The notes under the pieces: generated by a model
What the model was told of the DNA's origin: nothing
The model's input: only the letters and a program-made list of their open reading frames with translations
The model's database searches: none
Part shown: piece by piece, positions 16,957 through 28,423 of the stretch
How the letters are laid out: the number at the start of each line of letters is the position of its first letter
Position numbering within the stretch: position 1 is the stretch's first letter
Source: Kordiimonas gwangyangensis DSM 19435 = JCM 12864
Lineage (GTDB): Bacteria > Pseudomonadota > Alphaproteobacteria > Sphingomonadales > Kordiimonadaceae
Direction: 5' to 3'
DNA: 64,000 bases
Assembly: GCF_000375545.1 (NCBI RefSeq)
Contig: NZ_AQXF01000007.1
Location: forward strand, 41,530-105,529
Made by a program: the position numbers and the translations under genes

Positions 16957-19866
16957 CTATTTTGTCAGTGCTTCGTTGACGAGCGCTTCCTGCTGCGCCG
17001 CGTGCTTGGACGCGAGGCCGGTTGCGGTCGACGCGCTCGCGGCACGGCCTGCATATGCTGGCCGTTTGCACGTCATATCGAGATCAATAAGTACCTGCTC
17101 AAGCGGTTCGTGGATGTAGCTCCAGGAACCCATGTTGCGCGGCTCTTCCTGACACCAGACGATGCTTTCCGCGTTCTTGAAACGCTTCAGCTCGTTCTTG
17201 AGTGCCTGTTCCGGGAACGGGAACAGCTGCTCAACCCGCAGGAGATAGGTGTCGTCCTGCTCACGCTTGTCGCGCTCTTCGAGAAGATCATAATAGACCT
17301 TACCCGAACACAGCACGACGCGCTTGATCTTGTCGTCGCTCTTGAGCTTGATCGAACCGCCGTTCTCGGCGTCCGCGTTGTCCCAAAGGACACGGTGGAA
17401 CTGCGAGCCCGGACCAAATTCAGCGAGTTCGGATACACAGCGCTTGTGCCGCAGCAGCGACTTCGGCGTCATGATCACAAGCGGCTTGCGGAACTTGCGG
17501 TGCATCTGGCGGCGCAGAACGTGGAAATAGTTCGCCGGCGTCGTACAGTTCACGACTTGCCAGTTGTCCTCAGCCGAGAGCTGGAGGTAACGCTCAAGCC
17601 GCGCGGAGGAGTGCTCAGGGCCTTGCCCCTCATACCCATGCGGCAGCAGCATCACGAGGCCCGACATCCGGAGCCATTTGGCTTCAGCCGAACAGATGAA
17701 CTGGTCGATCATGATCTGCGCGCCGTTCGCGAAGTCACCGAACTGGGCTTCCCAGAGCGTGAGCGAGTTTGGCTCCGCCATCGAATACCCATATTCGAAA
17801 CCAAGCACACCAAACTCGGACAGATGACTGTCGAGCACGGTGAAGTTGGCGTCTTCGTTCACGGTCTGCAGCGGGATGTAGCGGTGCTCTGTCTTCTGGT
17901 CGACAAACACAGCGTGACGCTGGCTGAACGTACCGCGACCACAGTCCTGGCCGGAGAGGCGAACGCCATAACCTTCACGCAGCAATGTGCCGAACGCGAG
18001 CGCTTCCGCAGTTGCCCAGTCAAAGCCTGCGCCTTCCTCAAACATCTGGTGCTTGTTTTCAAGCACACGCTTGAGGGTGCGGTGAATGTTGAACTTCTCC
18101 GGCACCGTGGTGATGATTTCACCCACTTCACGGAGCGTGGTTTCAGCAACACCGGTTTCAGCGCGGCGTTTTTCATGGTCCTGGTCGGCAAGACCAAGGC
18201 CTTCCCACTTGCCCTCGAACCAGTCTGCCTTGTTCACGCGGTATTCCTTGGCAGCCTCAAATTCGTCCTCGAGATAGCTCGTGAACTCGTTTTCCATCTG
18301 CTCGTATTTTTCCTGCGTCAGCACACCTTCCTCGATCAGGCGGTCAGCGTAGATTTTCACCACGCTCGGGTGCTTCTTGATCGCAGCGTACATAAGCGGC
18401 TGCGTGAAGGCCGGCTCGTCAGACTCGTTGTGACCGAAGCGGCGATAGCAGATCATGTCGATCACTACGTCGCGCTTGAAGGTCTGACGGAATTCGGTCG
18501 CGAGTTTGGCGGCGAAGGTCACAGCCTCAGGGTCATCACCGTTCACGTGGAAAATCGGTGCCTGCACCATTTTCGCAACGTCAGACGGGTATGGGCTCGA
18601 CCGCGCAAACTGCGGGCTTGTGGTGAAACCGATCTGGTTGTTCACGATGAAGTGCACAGTGCCACCGGTGTTATACCCACGCAGGCCGGACATGCCGAAA
18701 CATTCCGCCACGATGCCTTGGCCCGCGAACGCCGCATCACCGTGCAGCAGCAGCGAAAGCGTGGTACCGCGGGCGGTATCTTTCTTCTGTTCCTGCTTCG
18801 CACGGGTCTTGCCGATCACAACCGGGTTCACAGCCTCAAGGTGCGACGGGTTGGCGTTCAGCGAGAGGTGGATCTTGTTGCCGTCAAATTCACGATCGGC
18901 CGAGGTGCCGAGGTGATATTTCACGTCACCCGAGCCCTGCACGTCATCCGGCTTGAACGAACCACCATGGAATTCGTTGAAAATGGCGCGGTAAGGCTTC
19001 TGCATCACGTTTGCGAGCACGTTCAGGCGGCCGCGGTGCGGCATGCCGAGGATGATCTCGTCAAGGCCATGCTGGCCACCGGTTTTCATCACAGCCTCAA
19101 GCGCCGGAACCATGGCTTCACCACCATCAAGGCCGAAGCGCTTGGTACCGGTGTATTTACGGCCAAGGAATTTCTCGAACTGCTCAGCTTCAATCAGCTT
19201 GTTCAGGATCGCGATCTTGCCGCGGTCCGTGAAATGGATTTCCTTGTCACGACCCTCGATCTGGCGCTGAATCCACGCCTTCTCCTCGGGGTCGTTGATG
19301 TGCATGAACTCGACCCCGATGTTGCCGCAGTAGGTGCGCTTCAGGATGTCGATGATCTCTGTCATGGTTGCAGTCTCGAGGCCGAGAACACCGTCCATGA
19401 AGATCTTGCGGGTCATGTCCGCTGGACCAAAGCCGTAGGTCTCCGGCTTCAGTTCTGCGTTGACAGGGCGCTCCTCAAGACCGAGCGGGTCGAGGTTTGC
19501 CATAAGGTGCCCACGTACGCGGTAGGTACGCACGAGCATGAGCGCACGGATACTGTCGATCGTGGCGGAACGCACTTCGGCCTGGCTCACACCACCAGCT
19601 TCAGCGGCTTTGACCGGGCGTTTTTCCTCGATGAACATGTCCGAGCCGTCAAGGCCCGTGGTCAGGTCATCGTCTGGCCGAAGCGGCCAGTCGGAACGGG
19701 CCCAGCTGGGGCCTGACTTCGAAACACCGGTTTCAAGGTCTGAAAAATATTCAGCCCAGCCCTCATCTACAGAGCCGGGGTCCTTGGAATATTTGTCATA
19801 CAGTGTTTCAACGAACTGAGGGCTGACGCCTTCAAGCGCGGCGATGCGGTCCATGTCTGCACCCAT
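16957..19866 (-). CDS. sucA: 2-oxoglutarate dehydrogenase E1
   Basis: A 969-residue ThDP-dependent E1. The N-terminal region ([20 protein letters not shown]) is the peripheral helix that binds the complex core. The ThDP region includes [20 protein letters not shown] and [10 protein letters not shown] transketolase-like pyrimidine domain ([11 protein letters not shown]) and a C-terminal domain ([14 protein letters not shown]) complete the enzyme. It decarboxylates 2-oxoglutarate and succinylates the E2 lipoyl group. The ATG at 19866 lacks a clear ribosome site, and the ATG at 19854 (MDRIAAL) is an alternative. It follows sucD by about 46 bases. Confidence 0.96.
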   Translation of the reverse strand: MGADMDRIAALEGVSPQFVETLYDKYSKDPGSVDEGWAEYFSDLETGVSKSGPSWARSDWPLRPDDDLTTGLDGSDMFIEEKRPVKAAEAGGVSQAEVRSATIDSIRALMLVRTYRVRGHLMANLDPLGLEERPVNAELKPETYGFGPADMTRKIFMDGVLGLETATMTEIIDILKRTYCGNIGVEFMHINDPEEKAWIQRQIEGRDKEIHFTDRGKIAILNKLIEAEQFEKFLGRKYTGTKRFGLDGGEAMVPALEAVMKTGGQHGLDEIILGMPHRGRLNVLANVMQKPYRAIFNEFHGGSFKPDDVQGSGDVKYHLGTSADREFDGNKIHLSLNANPSHLEAVNPVVIGKTRAKQEQKKDTARGTTLSLLLHGDAAFAGQGIVAECFGMSGLRGYNTGGTVHFIVNNQIGFTTSPQFARSSPYPSDVAKMVQAPIFHVNGDDPEAVTFAAKLATEFRQTFKRDVVIDMICYRRFGHNESDEPAFTQPLMYAAIKKHPSVVKIYADRLIEEGVLTQEKYEQMENEFTSYLEDEFEAAKEYRVNKADWFEGKWEGLGLADQDHEKRRAETGVAETTLREVGEIITTVPEKFNIHRTLKRVLENKHQMFEEGAGFDWATAEALAFGTLLREGYGVRLSGQDCGRGTFSQRHAVFVDQKTEHRYIPLQTVNEDANFTVLDSHLSEFGVLGFEYGYSMAEPNSLTLWEAQFGDFANGAQIMIDQFICSAEAKWLRMSGLVMLLPHGYEGQGPEHSSARLERYLQLSAEDNWQVVNCTTPANYFHVLRRQMHRKFRKPLVIMTPKSLLRHKRCVSELAEFGPGSQFHRVLWDNADAENGGSIKLKSDDKIKRVVLCSGKVYYDLLEERDKREQDDTYLLRVEQLFPFPEQALKNELKRFKNAESIVWCQEEPRNMGSWSYIHEPLEQVLIDLDMTCKRPAYAGRAASASTATGLASKHAAQQEALVNEALTK

Positions 19867-19912
19867 TGGCAAATTGGCGCGGCGTTTTCCACCGCGCCCC
19901 TCTTATGACGGG

Positions 19913-20788
19913 TTAACCGTTGATTGCTTTCAGAAGCGTTGTGCCGAGGGCAGCCGGGCTGTCGGATACGACAATGCCTGCGCTCTTCATTGCTTCGATC
20001 TTGTCTTCAGCGCCGCCTTTGCCGCCCGAAACAATTGCACCAGCGTGGCCCATGGTGCGGCCCGGAGGAGCCGTGCGGCCAGCGATAAAGCCTGCAATCG
20101 GCTTCTTCACTTTGCTGTGCTTCAGGAATTCAGCAGCTTCTTCTTCCGCGGAGCCACCGATTTCACCGATCATGATGATGGCTTGCGTCTCATCGTCGCC
20201 CAGGAACATGTCCAGGCAGTCGATGAAGTTGGTGCCGTTGACCGGGTCACCGCCAATACCGATACAGGTCGATTGGCCAAGACCGGCAGCCGTGGTTTGT
20301 GCCACTGCTTCATAGGTCAACGTACCGGAGCGGGAGACGATGCCCACGTTACCGCGCTTGTGGATGTGGCCCGGCATGATGCCGATCTTGCACTCACCCG
20401 GCGTGATAACGCCCGGGCAGTTCGGGCCAATGAGGCGCGTGCCGGAGTTTTTGAGCGCACGTTTCACGCGCACCATGTCCATCACCGGAATACCTTCCGT
20501 GATACACACAACAAGCTCAAGCTCGGCGTCGATGGCTTCAAGGATTGCGTCCGCTGCGAACGGCGGCGGAACGTAGATCACGGAAGCGTTGGCGTCCGTA
20601 GCTTCGCGTGCGTCTGCAACGGTGTCGAACACCGGCAGATCAAGGTGCTTGCTGCCACCTTTGCCCGGCGTCACGCCACCGACCATTTGTGTACCGTATG
20701 CAATCGCCTGCTCAGAGTGGAAGGTGCCTTGAGCACCCGTGAAACCCTGGCAGATTACCTTGGTATGTTTTCCTACGAGAACGGACAT
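19913..20788 (-). CDS. sucD: Succinyl-CoA ligase, alpha subunit
   Basis: A 291-residue protein with a CoA-binding N-terminal domain ([20 protein letters not shown]), [10 protein letters not shown], and the phosphohistidine in [14 protein letters not shown]. It forms the alpha-beta enzyme that converts succinyl-CoA to succinate with NTP formation. Its start overlaps the sucC stop by one base (TAATG), so the two subunits are translationally coupled. Confidence 0.97.
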   Translation of the reverse strand: MSVLVGKHTKVICQGFTGAQGTFHSEQAIAYGTQMVGGVTPGKGGSKHLDLPVFDTVADAREATDANASVIYVPPPFAADAILEAIDAELELVVCITEGIPVMDMVRVKRALKNSGTRLIGPNCPGVITPGECKIGIMPGHIHKRGNVGIVSRSGTLTYEAVAQTTAAGLGQSTCIGIGGDPVNGTNFIDCLDMFLGDDETQAIIMIGEIGGSAEEEAAEFLKHSKVKKPIAGFIAGRTAPPGRTMGHAGAIVSGGKGGAEDKIEAMKSAGIVVSDSPAALGTTLLKAING

Positions 20789-21957
20789 TACGCTGCCTCC
20801 TTCACGGCTTTAACTACTTTTTCAGCCGCGTCATTCAAATCGTCGGCAGTGATGATCGGCAGGCCGCTTTCAGCCATGATCTGTTTGCCAAGTTCTACGT
20901 TCGTGCCCTCGAGGCGGACCACCAGCGGAACGCTGAGCGCCACTTCACGAGCAGCCGCAACAACGCCCTCTGCGATCACATCACAGCGCATGATACCGCC
21001 GAAGATGTTGACCAAGATGCCTTCCACGTTGTCGTCCGACAGGATGATCTTGAAGGCTTCGGTCACACGCTCTTTCGTCGCGCCACCACCAACATCGAGG
21101 AAGTTCGCAGGTTCGCCGCCCTTGAGCTTGATGATGTCCATGGTTGCCATCGCAAGACCGGCACCGTTCACCATGCAGCCGATGGAACCATCAAGGCTGA
21201 TGTAGTTGAGGTCGTATTTGGACGCTTCGATCTCTTTCGGGTCTTCTTCCGATTCGTCGCGCAGCTCACGCACATCCGGGTGACGGAACAGCGCATTGCC
21301 ATCGAAGGACATCTTGGCGTCGAGAACGATCATCTTGTCGTCTTCGGTGAGCACAAGCGGGTTCACTTCGAGGAGCGATGCATCAAGCTCGGTATAAGCC
21401 TTGTAAAGCGAAGCAACTACCTTCTGGCACTCTTTCGCAGCAGCGCCGTCAAGCTTGAGACCATAGGCCACGCGGCGGCAGTGGAAAGCCTGCAGACCGG
21501 TTACCGGATCAATCGTGATGGTCACGATTTTCTCTGGCGTGTGCTCAGCAACTTCTTCAATGTCCATACCGCCTTCGGTGGATGCCATGATGGCAACACG
21601 GCCTGTGGCGCGGTCGAGAAGCATGGAGAGGTAGAATTCGTTTTTGATCGCACAGCCGTCTTCAATGTAAACGCGCTTGACCTCTTTGCCTTCAGGGCCG
21701 GTCTGGTGCGTTACAAGGGTCTTGCCAATCAGGTCTTTCGCGACAGCTTCAACATCCGCCAGCGACTTCACAACCTTCACGCCACCCGCTTTACCGCGGC
21801 CACCAGCGTGGATCTGTGCTTTCACAACCCAAACCGGGCCGCCGAGCTTCTTGGCTTCATCAACAGCTTCCGCCGCTGTGTAGGCAACGCCGCCGTCGAG
21901 CACGGGCGCGCCGAATTTCTTGAGCAGGCCTTTCGCCTGATATTCATGGATATTCAT
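20788..21957 (-). CDS. sucC: Succinyl-CoA ligase, beta subunit
   Basis: A 389-residue ATP-grasp subunit that begins [18 protein letters not shown]. It has the nucleotide-binding stretch [20 protein letters not shown] and the C-terminal ligase domain with [15 protein letters not shown]. It pairs with SucD. It lies 44 bases after mdh and is overlapped by sucD, so it is inside the TCA operon. Confidence 0.97.
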   Translation of the reverse strand: MNIHEYQAKGLLKKFGAPVLDGGVAYTAAEAVDEAKKLGGPVWVVKAQIHAGGRGKAGGVKVVKSLADVEAVAKDLIGKTLVTHQTGPEGKEVKRVYIEDGCAIKNEFYLSMLLDRATGRVAIMASTEGGMDIEEVAEHTPEKIVTITIDPVTGLQAFHCRRVAYGLKLDGAAAKECQKVVASLYKAYTELDASLLEVNPLVLTEDDKMIVLDAKMSFDGNALFRHPDVRELRDESEEDPKEIEASKYDLNYISLDGSIGCMVNGAGLAMATMDIIKLKGGEPANFLDVGGGATKERVTEAFKIILSDDNVEGILVNIFGGIMRCDVIAEGVVAAAREVALSVPLVVRLEGTNVELGKQIMAESGLPIITADDLNDAAEKVVKAVKEAA

Positions 21958-22001
21958 TTGCTATCCAACTCCTTGAGTTTGGAAGGGGAAACCCCGATCT
22001 G

Positions 22002-23343
<1,342 letters not shown>

Positions 23344-24060
23344 ATGATCACGATCGAGATCGACACGAAACACGATCCGGCCAAACTTGCGGAGGTATAC
23401 AAAAGCACTGGCCGTTTGCAGGTGCCGAACTTCTTTACCGAAGAAACCGCAAATGCGCTTTATGACCTGATATCCAGCAACAAGACCTGGTTCTCGGCCT
23501 ATAACGAGGGCAACAACTATTATGAAGTACCGGTCGCCAGCATGATGAACATGCCGCGCGAGCAAAAGATCCAGTTCATGCAAAACGTGCAGCTCGGTGC
23601 GCGTAATGGCTTCCAGTATTTTTTCGACCAGTATTACATGACCGAAGCGATCAAGAACGGCCGGGAAACCGGCCACCCGCTTCACCAAATCCATGACTAT
23701 GTAAACTCAGACGCATTCCTAGGTTTCATGCGCACGCTCACGGGTGAACAGGATATTGACCGGTCCGACAGCTTCGCAAGCCAGTACCTGCCGGGCCATT
23801 TCCTCACCACCCATGATGATACCCACGCGAATGAGAACCGCGTGGCGGCCTATACCATTTCGATGACAAAAAACTGGAACCCCAACTGGGGCGGCAACCT
23901 CATGTTCCTGGATGAAGGCGGCAACATCACCGGTGGCTTCAAGCCTTCCTTCAATACGCTGAATATTTTCACCGTGCCGCAGTCTCACGCCGTGCAACAT
24001 GTTGCACCGTTCGCAGGCGAACGCCGGTTAAGCTTCCTTGGCTGGCTGAAACGACCCTAG
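23344..24060 (+). CDS. 2OG-Fe(II) oxygenase (prolyl-4-hydroxylase-like)
   Basis: A 238-residue protein of the Fe(II)/2-oxoglutarate dioxygenase fold. The iron-binding His-x-Asp is in LTTHDDTHANENRVAAYT, the distal His in TVPQSHAVQHVAPF, and the 2-oxoglutarate-binding Arg in AGERRLSFLGWL. The N-terminal part (STGRLQVPNFFTEETANALY) is typical of the prolyl-hydroxylase branch. The substrate is unknown; bacterial relatives hydroxylate proteins or small molecules. The ATG at 23344 fits the domain start. It ends one base from the convergent zapE gene. Confidence 0.85.
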   Translation: MITIEIDTKHDPAKLAEVYKSTGRLQVPNFFTEETANALYDLISSNKTWFSAYNEGNNYYEVPVASMMNMPREQKIQFMQNVQLGARNGFQYFFDQYYMTEAIKNGRETGHPLHQIHDYVNSDAFLGFMRTLTGEQDIDRSDSFASQYLPGHFLTTHDDTHANENRVAAYTISMTKNWNPNWGGNLMFLDEGGNITGGFKPSFNTLNIFTVPQSHAVQHVAPFAGERRLSFLGWLKRP

Positions 24061-24061
24061 G

Positions 24062-25255
24062 TCACGCGTCCTGCACGCCGTGCCCACGATGGAGATAGTC
24101 CTCTGACTGCATTTCCATCAGGCGTGATACCGTGCGTTCAAACTCGAAATGCCCGTCGCCAGCTTCATAAAGCTCATGCGGGGGTACGGCAGCGGAGCAC
24201 AGCAGCTTCACGCCGTGTTCATATAGCGCATCGATAAGTGTCACAAAACGTTTGGCTTCATTCCTCTTGTCCGGCCCCATTTGCGGGATCGCGACAAGGA
24301 TCACCGTATGATAGGTGCGCGCGATGGCGAGATAATCCGCCGCACCAAGCGCGTTGGCGCACAGCCGCTTGAAAGAGAAGACCGCCACACCGCGCGCCGC
24401 TTTGGGGACAAACAGCTTGCGGCCCTGCACGGTCAGTTCGTCCGAAGGCACCTTGTCCCGGTCTTCAACATCGCGGTCGGTCATACGGAAAAAAGCGGCG
24501 GAAAGCTTCTCGGTCGTCTCTTCATTGATCGGCGTGTAATAGGTGTCCATGCCCTTGAGGCGGTCATAGCGGTAGTCGGTCGGGCCATCGAGCGGCACCA
24601 CGTCAAACTCCGCTTTGATCTTCTCGATAAAGGGCAGGAAAAGCTGACGGTTGAGGCCGCCCTTGTAAAGGTCGTCCGGCACCCGGTTGGAGGTCGCGAC
24701 AATCACCACCCCGCGCTCCAGCATTTCCTTATAGAGGCGCCCCAGCACCATGGCGTCCGCGATATCCGTCACCTGCATCTCATCGAAACACAACAAGGTG
24801 GCTTCAAGTGCAATCTGGCGTGCAACCGGCGGGATCGGATCATCCTCGGACGCACGACCACCCTTGGCAGCGCGTTCCTTTGCGCTCAGGCCCCGCCACT
24901 CTTTGAGGCGGGCGTGGATATCGAGCATGAATTCATGGAAGTGCACACGTTTCTTGTGCTTGACCGGTGCGAGCTCAAAAAACAGATCCATCAGCATGGA
25001 CTTACCGCGACCGACACCGCCGTAGATATAGAGGCCGCGCGGCGCTTTTTTGTCACCCCCGCTCCAGCGGAACAGATTGGAAAGCCGCCAGCTTTTGATC
25101 GACAGCCCGCCAGAGCGGCCTGCGACTTCGGGATAGTCAAGAAGCTCATGATACAGGCGCTCAAAATGCTCCAGCACGCGTTTCTGGTCCGCGTCCGGCC
25201 GCACTTCACCTTCTTCAATCAGCCGCTGATAGGCCGCCATGGGCGTCTCAGACAT
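24062..25255 (-). CDS. zapE: Cell division protein ZapE (AFG1-like ATPase)
   Basis: A 397-residue AAA-type ATPase with Walker A in YIYGGVGRGKSMLMDLFF, Walker B in LLCFDEMQVTDIADAM, and the family segments KKRVHFHEFMLDIHARL and VIVATSNRVPDDLYKGGLNR. ZapE in E. coli acts on the Z-ring during constriction; the eukaryotic homologue AFG1/LACE1 is mitochondrial. The neighbourhood with mdh-sucCD is typical of alphaproteobacteria. It appears to be a single gene. Confidence 0.94.
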   Translation of the reverse strand: MSETPMAAYQRLIEEGEVRPDADQKRVLEHFERLYHELLDYPEVAGRSGGLSIKSWRLSNLFRWSGGDKKAPRGLYIYGGVGRGKSMLMDLFFELAPVKHKKRVHFHEFMLDIHARLKEWRGLSAKERAAKGGRASEDDPIPPVARQIALEATLLCFDEMQVTDIADAMVLGRLYKEMLERGVVIVATSNRVPDDLYKGGLNRQLFLPFIEKIKAEFDVVPLDGPTDYRYDRLKGMDTYYTPINEETTEKLSAAFFRMTDRDVEDRDKVPSDELTVQGRKLFVPKAARGVAVFSFKRLCANALGAADYLAIARTYHTVILVAIPQMGPDKRNEAKRFVTLIDALYEHGVKLLCSAAVPPHELYEAGDGHFEFERTVSRLMEMQSEDYLHRGHGVQDA

Positions 25256-25420
25256 ATACTCTCCGCCGTTTCATTCCATCCTCCTGACCTAGCACGTCAG
25301 ATGAGGCTGACAAAGCGAAAGAAAACGATTTGAGCTGCTACTATTTCCACCTCATTTCTTGACCTTGGGCCACATCGCCATATTCAACAGGGTATGAATT
25401 CAGACGTGAGAGATGAGCGC

Positions 25421-26218
25421 ATGCCAAATCAGCAACGCATTTTCCCGCTGACCGGCGTGAAAAACTTCCGTGACATGGGTGGCTACAGCGCCGCAGACGG
25501 TCGCCAGGTGAAGTGGGGACGGCTTTTCCGGTCCGGCCATCTTTCCGAAGTGCCGGAAGACATCGGCGAGGAAGTCACCTGCCGCAACATCACCACCGTG
25601 ATCGACTTTCGCTCCGACGCTGAGAAGAAGCGCAACCCGGTGCGCTGGCCTGTGGGCTGGTCCCCCGCCTATAACGCGCTGCCCATCGGCGGCAACGCCG
25701 CAGCCTGGGTGCAGGAACTGTTTGAACGTATCGCCGTCAGTCCCTTCCCCGCGAATGAGCTGCGCGACCAGTTCATTCTCGCCTTCCAAACCATACCGGT
25801 GAAAAACGCCAGTGGGCTCAAAAAGTTTTTTGATGTGATGCTGACCCACGAGGGGGACGGCGCAGTGCTGTTTCACTGCACAGCCGGGAAGGACCGCACC
25901 GGCATAGCAGGTAGCCTGATGTTACGCTGCCTTGGTGTTACTGAGGAAGAAATCATGGATGACTTCCTGATGACCAACGACGCTGTGGAGCTGGACGCTA
26001 CGAGTCTGCGCCTCGCGGACTGGTTATCCGAACGTGCGGGCAGGCAGATAAACCCCAAAGACGTCTTCCCGCTTGTGGGGGTGGAGCGGGACTTCCTCTA
26101 TGCCGCGCACAGCGCAATTAACGAAGCTTACGGCAGCATGGACCGCTATTTCACCGATGGCCTTGGCATCGGCCCTGACGAGCGTGAGAAACTGCGCAGC
26201 CTATACCTGACGGACTGA
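25421..26218 (+). CDS. Tyrosine-protein phosphatase (DSP-like, Y_phosphatase3 type)
   Basis: A 265-residue phosphatase with the P-loop HCTAGKDRTGIAGSLML (Cys nucleophile, Arg phosphate ligand) and the N-terminal family motif LTGVKNFRDMGGYSAADGRQ followed by VKWGRLFRSGHL. Proteins of this group remove phosphate from tyrosine or phosphoinositides. The start at 25421 is chosen because GAGAGA lies about 8 bases upstream; an ATG at 25394 would add nine residues. It has no signal peptide, so it is cytoplasmic. It is convergent with the next gene, which begins its stop one base on. Substrate unknown. Confidence 0.88.
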   Translation: MPNQQRIFPLTGVKNFRDMGGYSAADGRQVKWGRLFRSGHLSEVPEDIGEEVTCRNITTVIDFRSDAEKKRNPVRWPVGWSPAYNALPIGGNAAAWVQELFERIAVSPFPANELRDQFILAFQTIPVKNASGLKKFFDVMLTHEGDGAVLFHCTAGKDRTGIAGSLMLRCLGVTEEEIMDDFLMTNDAVELDATSLRLADWLSERAGRQINPKDVFPLVGVERDFLYAAHSAINEAYGSMDRYFTDGLGIGPDEREKLRSLYLTD

Positions 26219-26219
26219 C

Positions 26220-27581
26220 CTACCGCCCACCTTCAGGCGCATGCTGTTTCTCCAACAGCTCAATCAGCCGCCCCTCCTGATTGAGGCGGGTGATCGCCGC
26301 GTTGATGCGCGGCAGAAGGTATGCCACAGACTGGTGTACCCGCACTTTCTGCTGTGCCCTCACCCGCACGTCGCCAAGCACAAATTTGGCAGGCACCTTG
26401 TGGCTGACCGACAGGAAATCCACATTGCTGATGATGCCAACATCCGCGCGGCCAGCTGCAATCAGTTTCAACACTTCTTCCATATTGCGGCCTGGCACCT
26501 CGACACCGAAAAACGAACGGTCCTGATAGTCAAAGCCCGCAATGGTCGCCACCCTGAGCGCCAGCAAATCCTCCGGCTGGTCAATTTCTTTCATGCGCCC
26601 TTCTGGGAATACAAACTGTTCACGGGTCAGGTAGAAGGTATCACTCCAGCGCTGGACAGCCATTTCCTCTGCACGCATGCGCCACATTGGCGCGGCGCAG
26701 CAGTCAAGGACGATGGCGCCTTCCGCAAACAGGCGGCGTTTACGTTCCACCGGAACGTCTACAAATTCCGGCGTGATGCCCGCTTCCAACAGTATTGCGC
26801 GCCACGCGGCCTCAAACCCCTCACTGTCGCTTTGACCAACTTTTAGTGTTATCGGCCCGTCCCGTGTTGGGGCCGCCGGGGTATCAGCGCTATCGGACAG
26901 GATTTCCTCAATTTTGCCGTTCGCCTTGAGCGTAGCGATGGCCGCGTTTATCCGTGGCAACAGGTCCACATGGTTGTTACGAATACGCACCCGCAGGTCT
27001 GCTGTGAAATAGGTTTGCCCGAGCTCCAGCGGTCGCGGCTGCAACCGCATGCGGCGGCGAAAATCCTGCCCGTTGATCATGCCGACATCGGCACGGCCTG
27101 CGACGAGAAGGTCCAGCACATCTTCCATATCGCGGACCGAAATGGTCTCCCCAAAATAAGGTTCATTCTGATAGTTGAAGCCGCGCACCTTGGCGACACG
27201 GAGGGCGCGCAGATCCTCAGGCTTGTTGATCTCAAGAACATGCCCCTCTCTGAACACATAATGCTCGGGCGACTGATAGAAGGCGTCGGAAAATACCTGC
27301 AGATCCACTTCACCGGCTGCGCGCCGCCATATGGGCGAGGCGCAGCAATCCATCACGATGACACCGTCCATGAACATACGCCGTTTGCGTCCGTGAGGAG
27401 CCGCCACGAACTCGGCATCAATACCGGCTTCGGTGAGGATAGCAGCAAACACCCGCGAGTAGGCGATGGAATCGCTTTGCCCCACGCGCACAGTGTCCCC
27501 CTCTGCCCGCGCAGGCAGCATGGTAGCCGCAAAGACGGCTGTGAAAGCGATAAAAATGGTTAAGGCGCGGGACAGATACAT
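26220..27581 (-). CDS. Secreted protein with two tandem SBP-like domains and DCC motifs
   Basis: A 453-residue protein with a signal peptide (MYLSRALTIFIAFTAVF, cleavage after ARA) and two alignable copies of a periplasmic amino-acid-binding-like (SBP_bac_3) domain, at about residues 27-225 and 243-453. Each copy starts VGQSDS, carries an Asp-Cys-Cys at 78-80 and 293-295 (VIVMDCCASPIWR and AIVLDCCAAPMWR), and ends with LLPRINAAI. The start could be the ATG 10 codons upstream, at 27611. The next gene upstream (27638-28357) is a single-domain relative. No ABC permease or ATPase gene is beside them, so transport is not assured. Neighbouring cysteines exported to the periplasm could form a vicinal disulfide or bind metal. 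Ligand unknown. Confidence 0.8.
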   Translation of the reverse strand: MYLSRALTIFIAFTAVFAATMLPARAEGDTVRVGQSDSIAYSRVFAAILTEAGIDAEFVAAPHGRKRRMFMDGVIVMDCCASPIWRRAAGEVDLQVFSDAFYQSPEHYVFREGHVLEINKPEDLRALRVAKVRGFNYQNEPYFGETISVRDMEDVLDLLVAGRADVGMINGQDFRRRMRLQPRPLELGQTYFTADLRVRIRNNHVDLLPRINAAIATLKANGKIEEILSDSADTPAAPTRDGPITLKVGQSDSEGFEAAWRAILLEAGITPEFVDVPVERKRRLFAEGAIVLDCCAAPMWRMRAEEMAVQRWSDTFYLTREQFVFPEGRMKEIDQPEDLLALRVATIAGFDYQDRSFFGVEVPGRNMEEVLKLIAAGRADVGIISNVDFLSVSHKVPAKFVLGDVRVRAQQKVRVHQSVAYLLPRINAAITRLNQEGRLIELLEKQHAPEGGR

Positions 27582-27637
27582 GGTCTCGGACACTAGCTGG
27601 CTTTTAGCCATCCTTGCCCATGGGAGTTAACATTTCA

Positions 27638-28357
27638 CTACTGCCCGTCAGGCTTATCGCTCATATCGCGGAGCCTGACACCGGTAAGAGTTGCGATGCG
27701 GCCATTCGCTTTGAGGCGTGTAATGGCAGCCTCAAGCCGCGGCAGTAGGTCCGCGCGGGAACGGTGCACACGTGCCTTGAGCGCCAGCCGGTGATATTCC
27801 GGGCCGAGCACAAGCGGTAGCGGATTCAGTTTTTGCCGCCGCCTGAATTCCTGATGATTGGCGATGGTGAGGTCTGCATCCCCCGACGCCACCGCTTCAA
27901 ACACCTCGCCGAGCGACACGCGGGAGACCGTGCTGCCAAAATGACTGTCTTTCTTATAGGCAAAGCCCTGCACTACTCCGACGCGGTAAGCGGTCAGATC
28001 ATCAGGGTCCGGCAGGTCATAGTCACGCCCTTCCTGCAGGATGAGATGGTCAACGGTGTAGAAAAACGGTGAAGTCCAAAGCTGCGCTTCTATCTCATCG
28101 GGCCGGTTGCGCCATGCTTCGACCGAGCAGCAGTCAAGCACCAGCTCGCCGCGCACAAACATGTCACGCCGCACATCGCGCGGCGCTGCAATCAATTCGG
28201 CCTCAATACCTGCATCTTCAAGGATGGCATGCCATACATCGCGAAACACGCTGTCGCCAATACGGCTGGCAGTGATACGGTCTTCTGCGTTGGCAGTCAC
28301 GGCAGACGCCAGCAAGAAGCTTAGCGCAGAAAATCTCAAAACAGCGTTCAACAACAC
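27638..28357 (-). CDS. Secreted single-domain SBP-like protein with DCC motif
   Basis: A 239-residue protein with a signal peptide (LRFSALSFLLASAVTANA) and one SBP_bac_3-like domain related to both domains of the downstream gene. The shared core is ELVLDCCSVEAWR, with Asp-Cys-Cys at 75-77, and the tail ADLLPRLEAAITRLKANGRI matches the neighbour's NHVDLLPRINAAIATLKANG. It starts with GTG at 28357, with GAGGAT just upstream, close behind the sdh operon terminator. It is probably co-transcribed with the two-domain gene 57 bases downstream. Ligand unknown. Confidence 0.8.
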   Translation of the reverse strand: MLLNAVLRFSALSFLLASAVTANAEDRITASRIGDSVFRDVWHAILEDAGIEAELIAAPRDVRRDMFVRGELVLDCCSVEAWRNRPDEIEAQLWTSPFFYTVDHLILQEGRDYDLPDPDDLTAYRVGVVQGFAYKKDSHFGSTVSRVSLGEVFEAVASGDADLTIANHQEFRRRQKLNPLPLVLGPEYHRLALKARVHRSRADLLPRLEAAITRLKANGRIATLTGVRLRDMSDKPDGQ

Positions 28358-28370
28358 GTATCCTCATAAC

Positions 28371-28400
28371 AAAAAAAGGGCACCAGACGCGCCCCTTTTT
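28371..28400 (-). terminator. Terminator of the sdhCDAB operon
   Basis: On the - strand GGGCGC pairs with GTGCCC (one G-T wobble) around a short loop and is followed by seven T. It lies about 25 bases after the sdhB stop, immediately before the next gene. Confidence 0.8.
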
Positions 28401-28423
28401 ATGGATTAGCTTGCGCGCGGCGT

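Noticed and set aside
16927-19716. A 929-codon open frame on the + strand opposite sucA
   Set aside because: It is the antisense shadow of a GC-rich, highly conserved gene; its translation is rich in His, Arg and Val with no family likeness. The same holds for long frames opposite lpdA/sucB, the ThDP enzyme, aldehyde dehydrogenase, sdhA, the M2 peptidase and the DUF885 gene.
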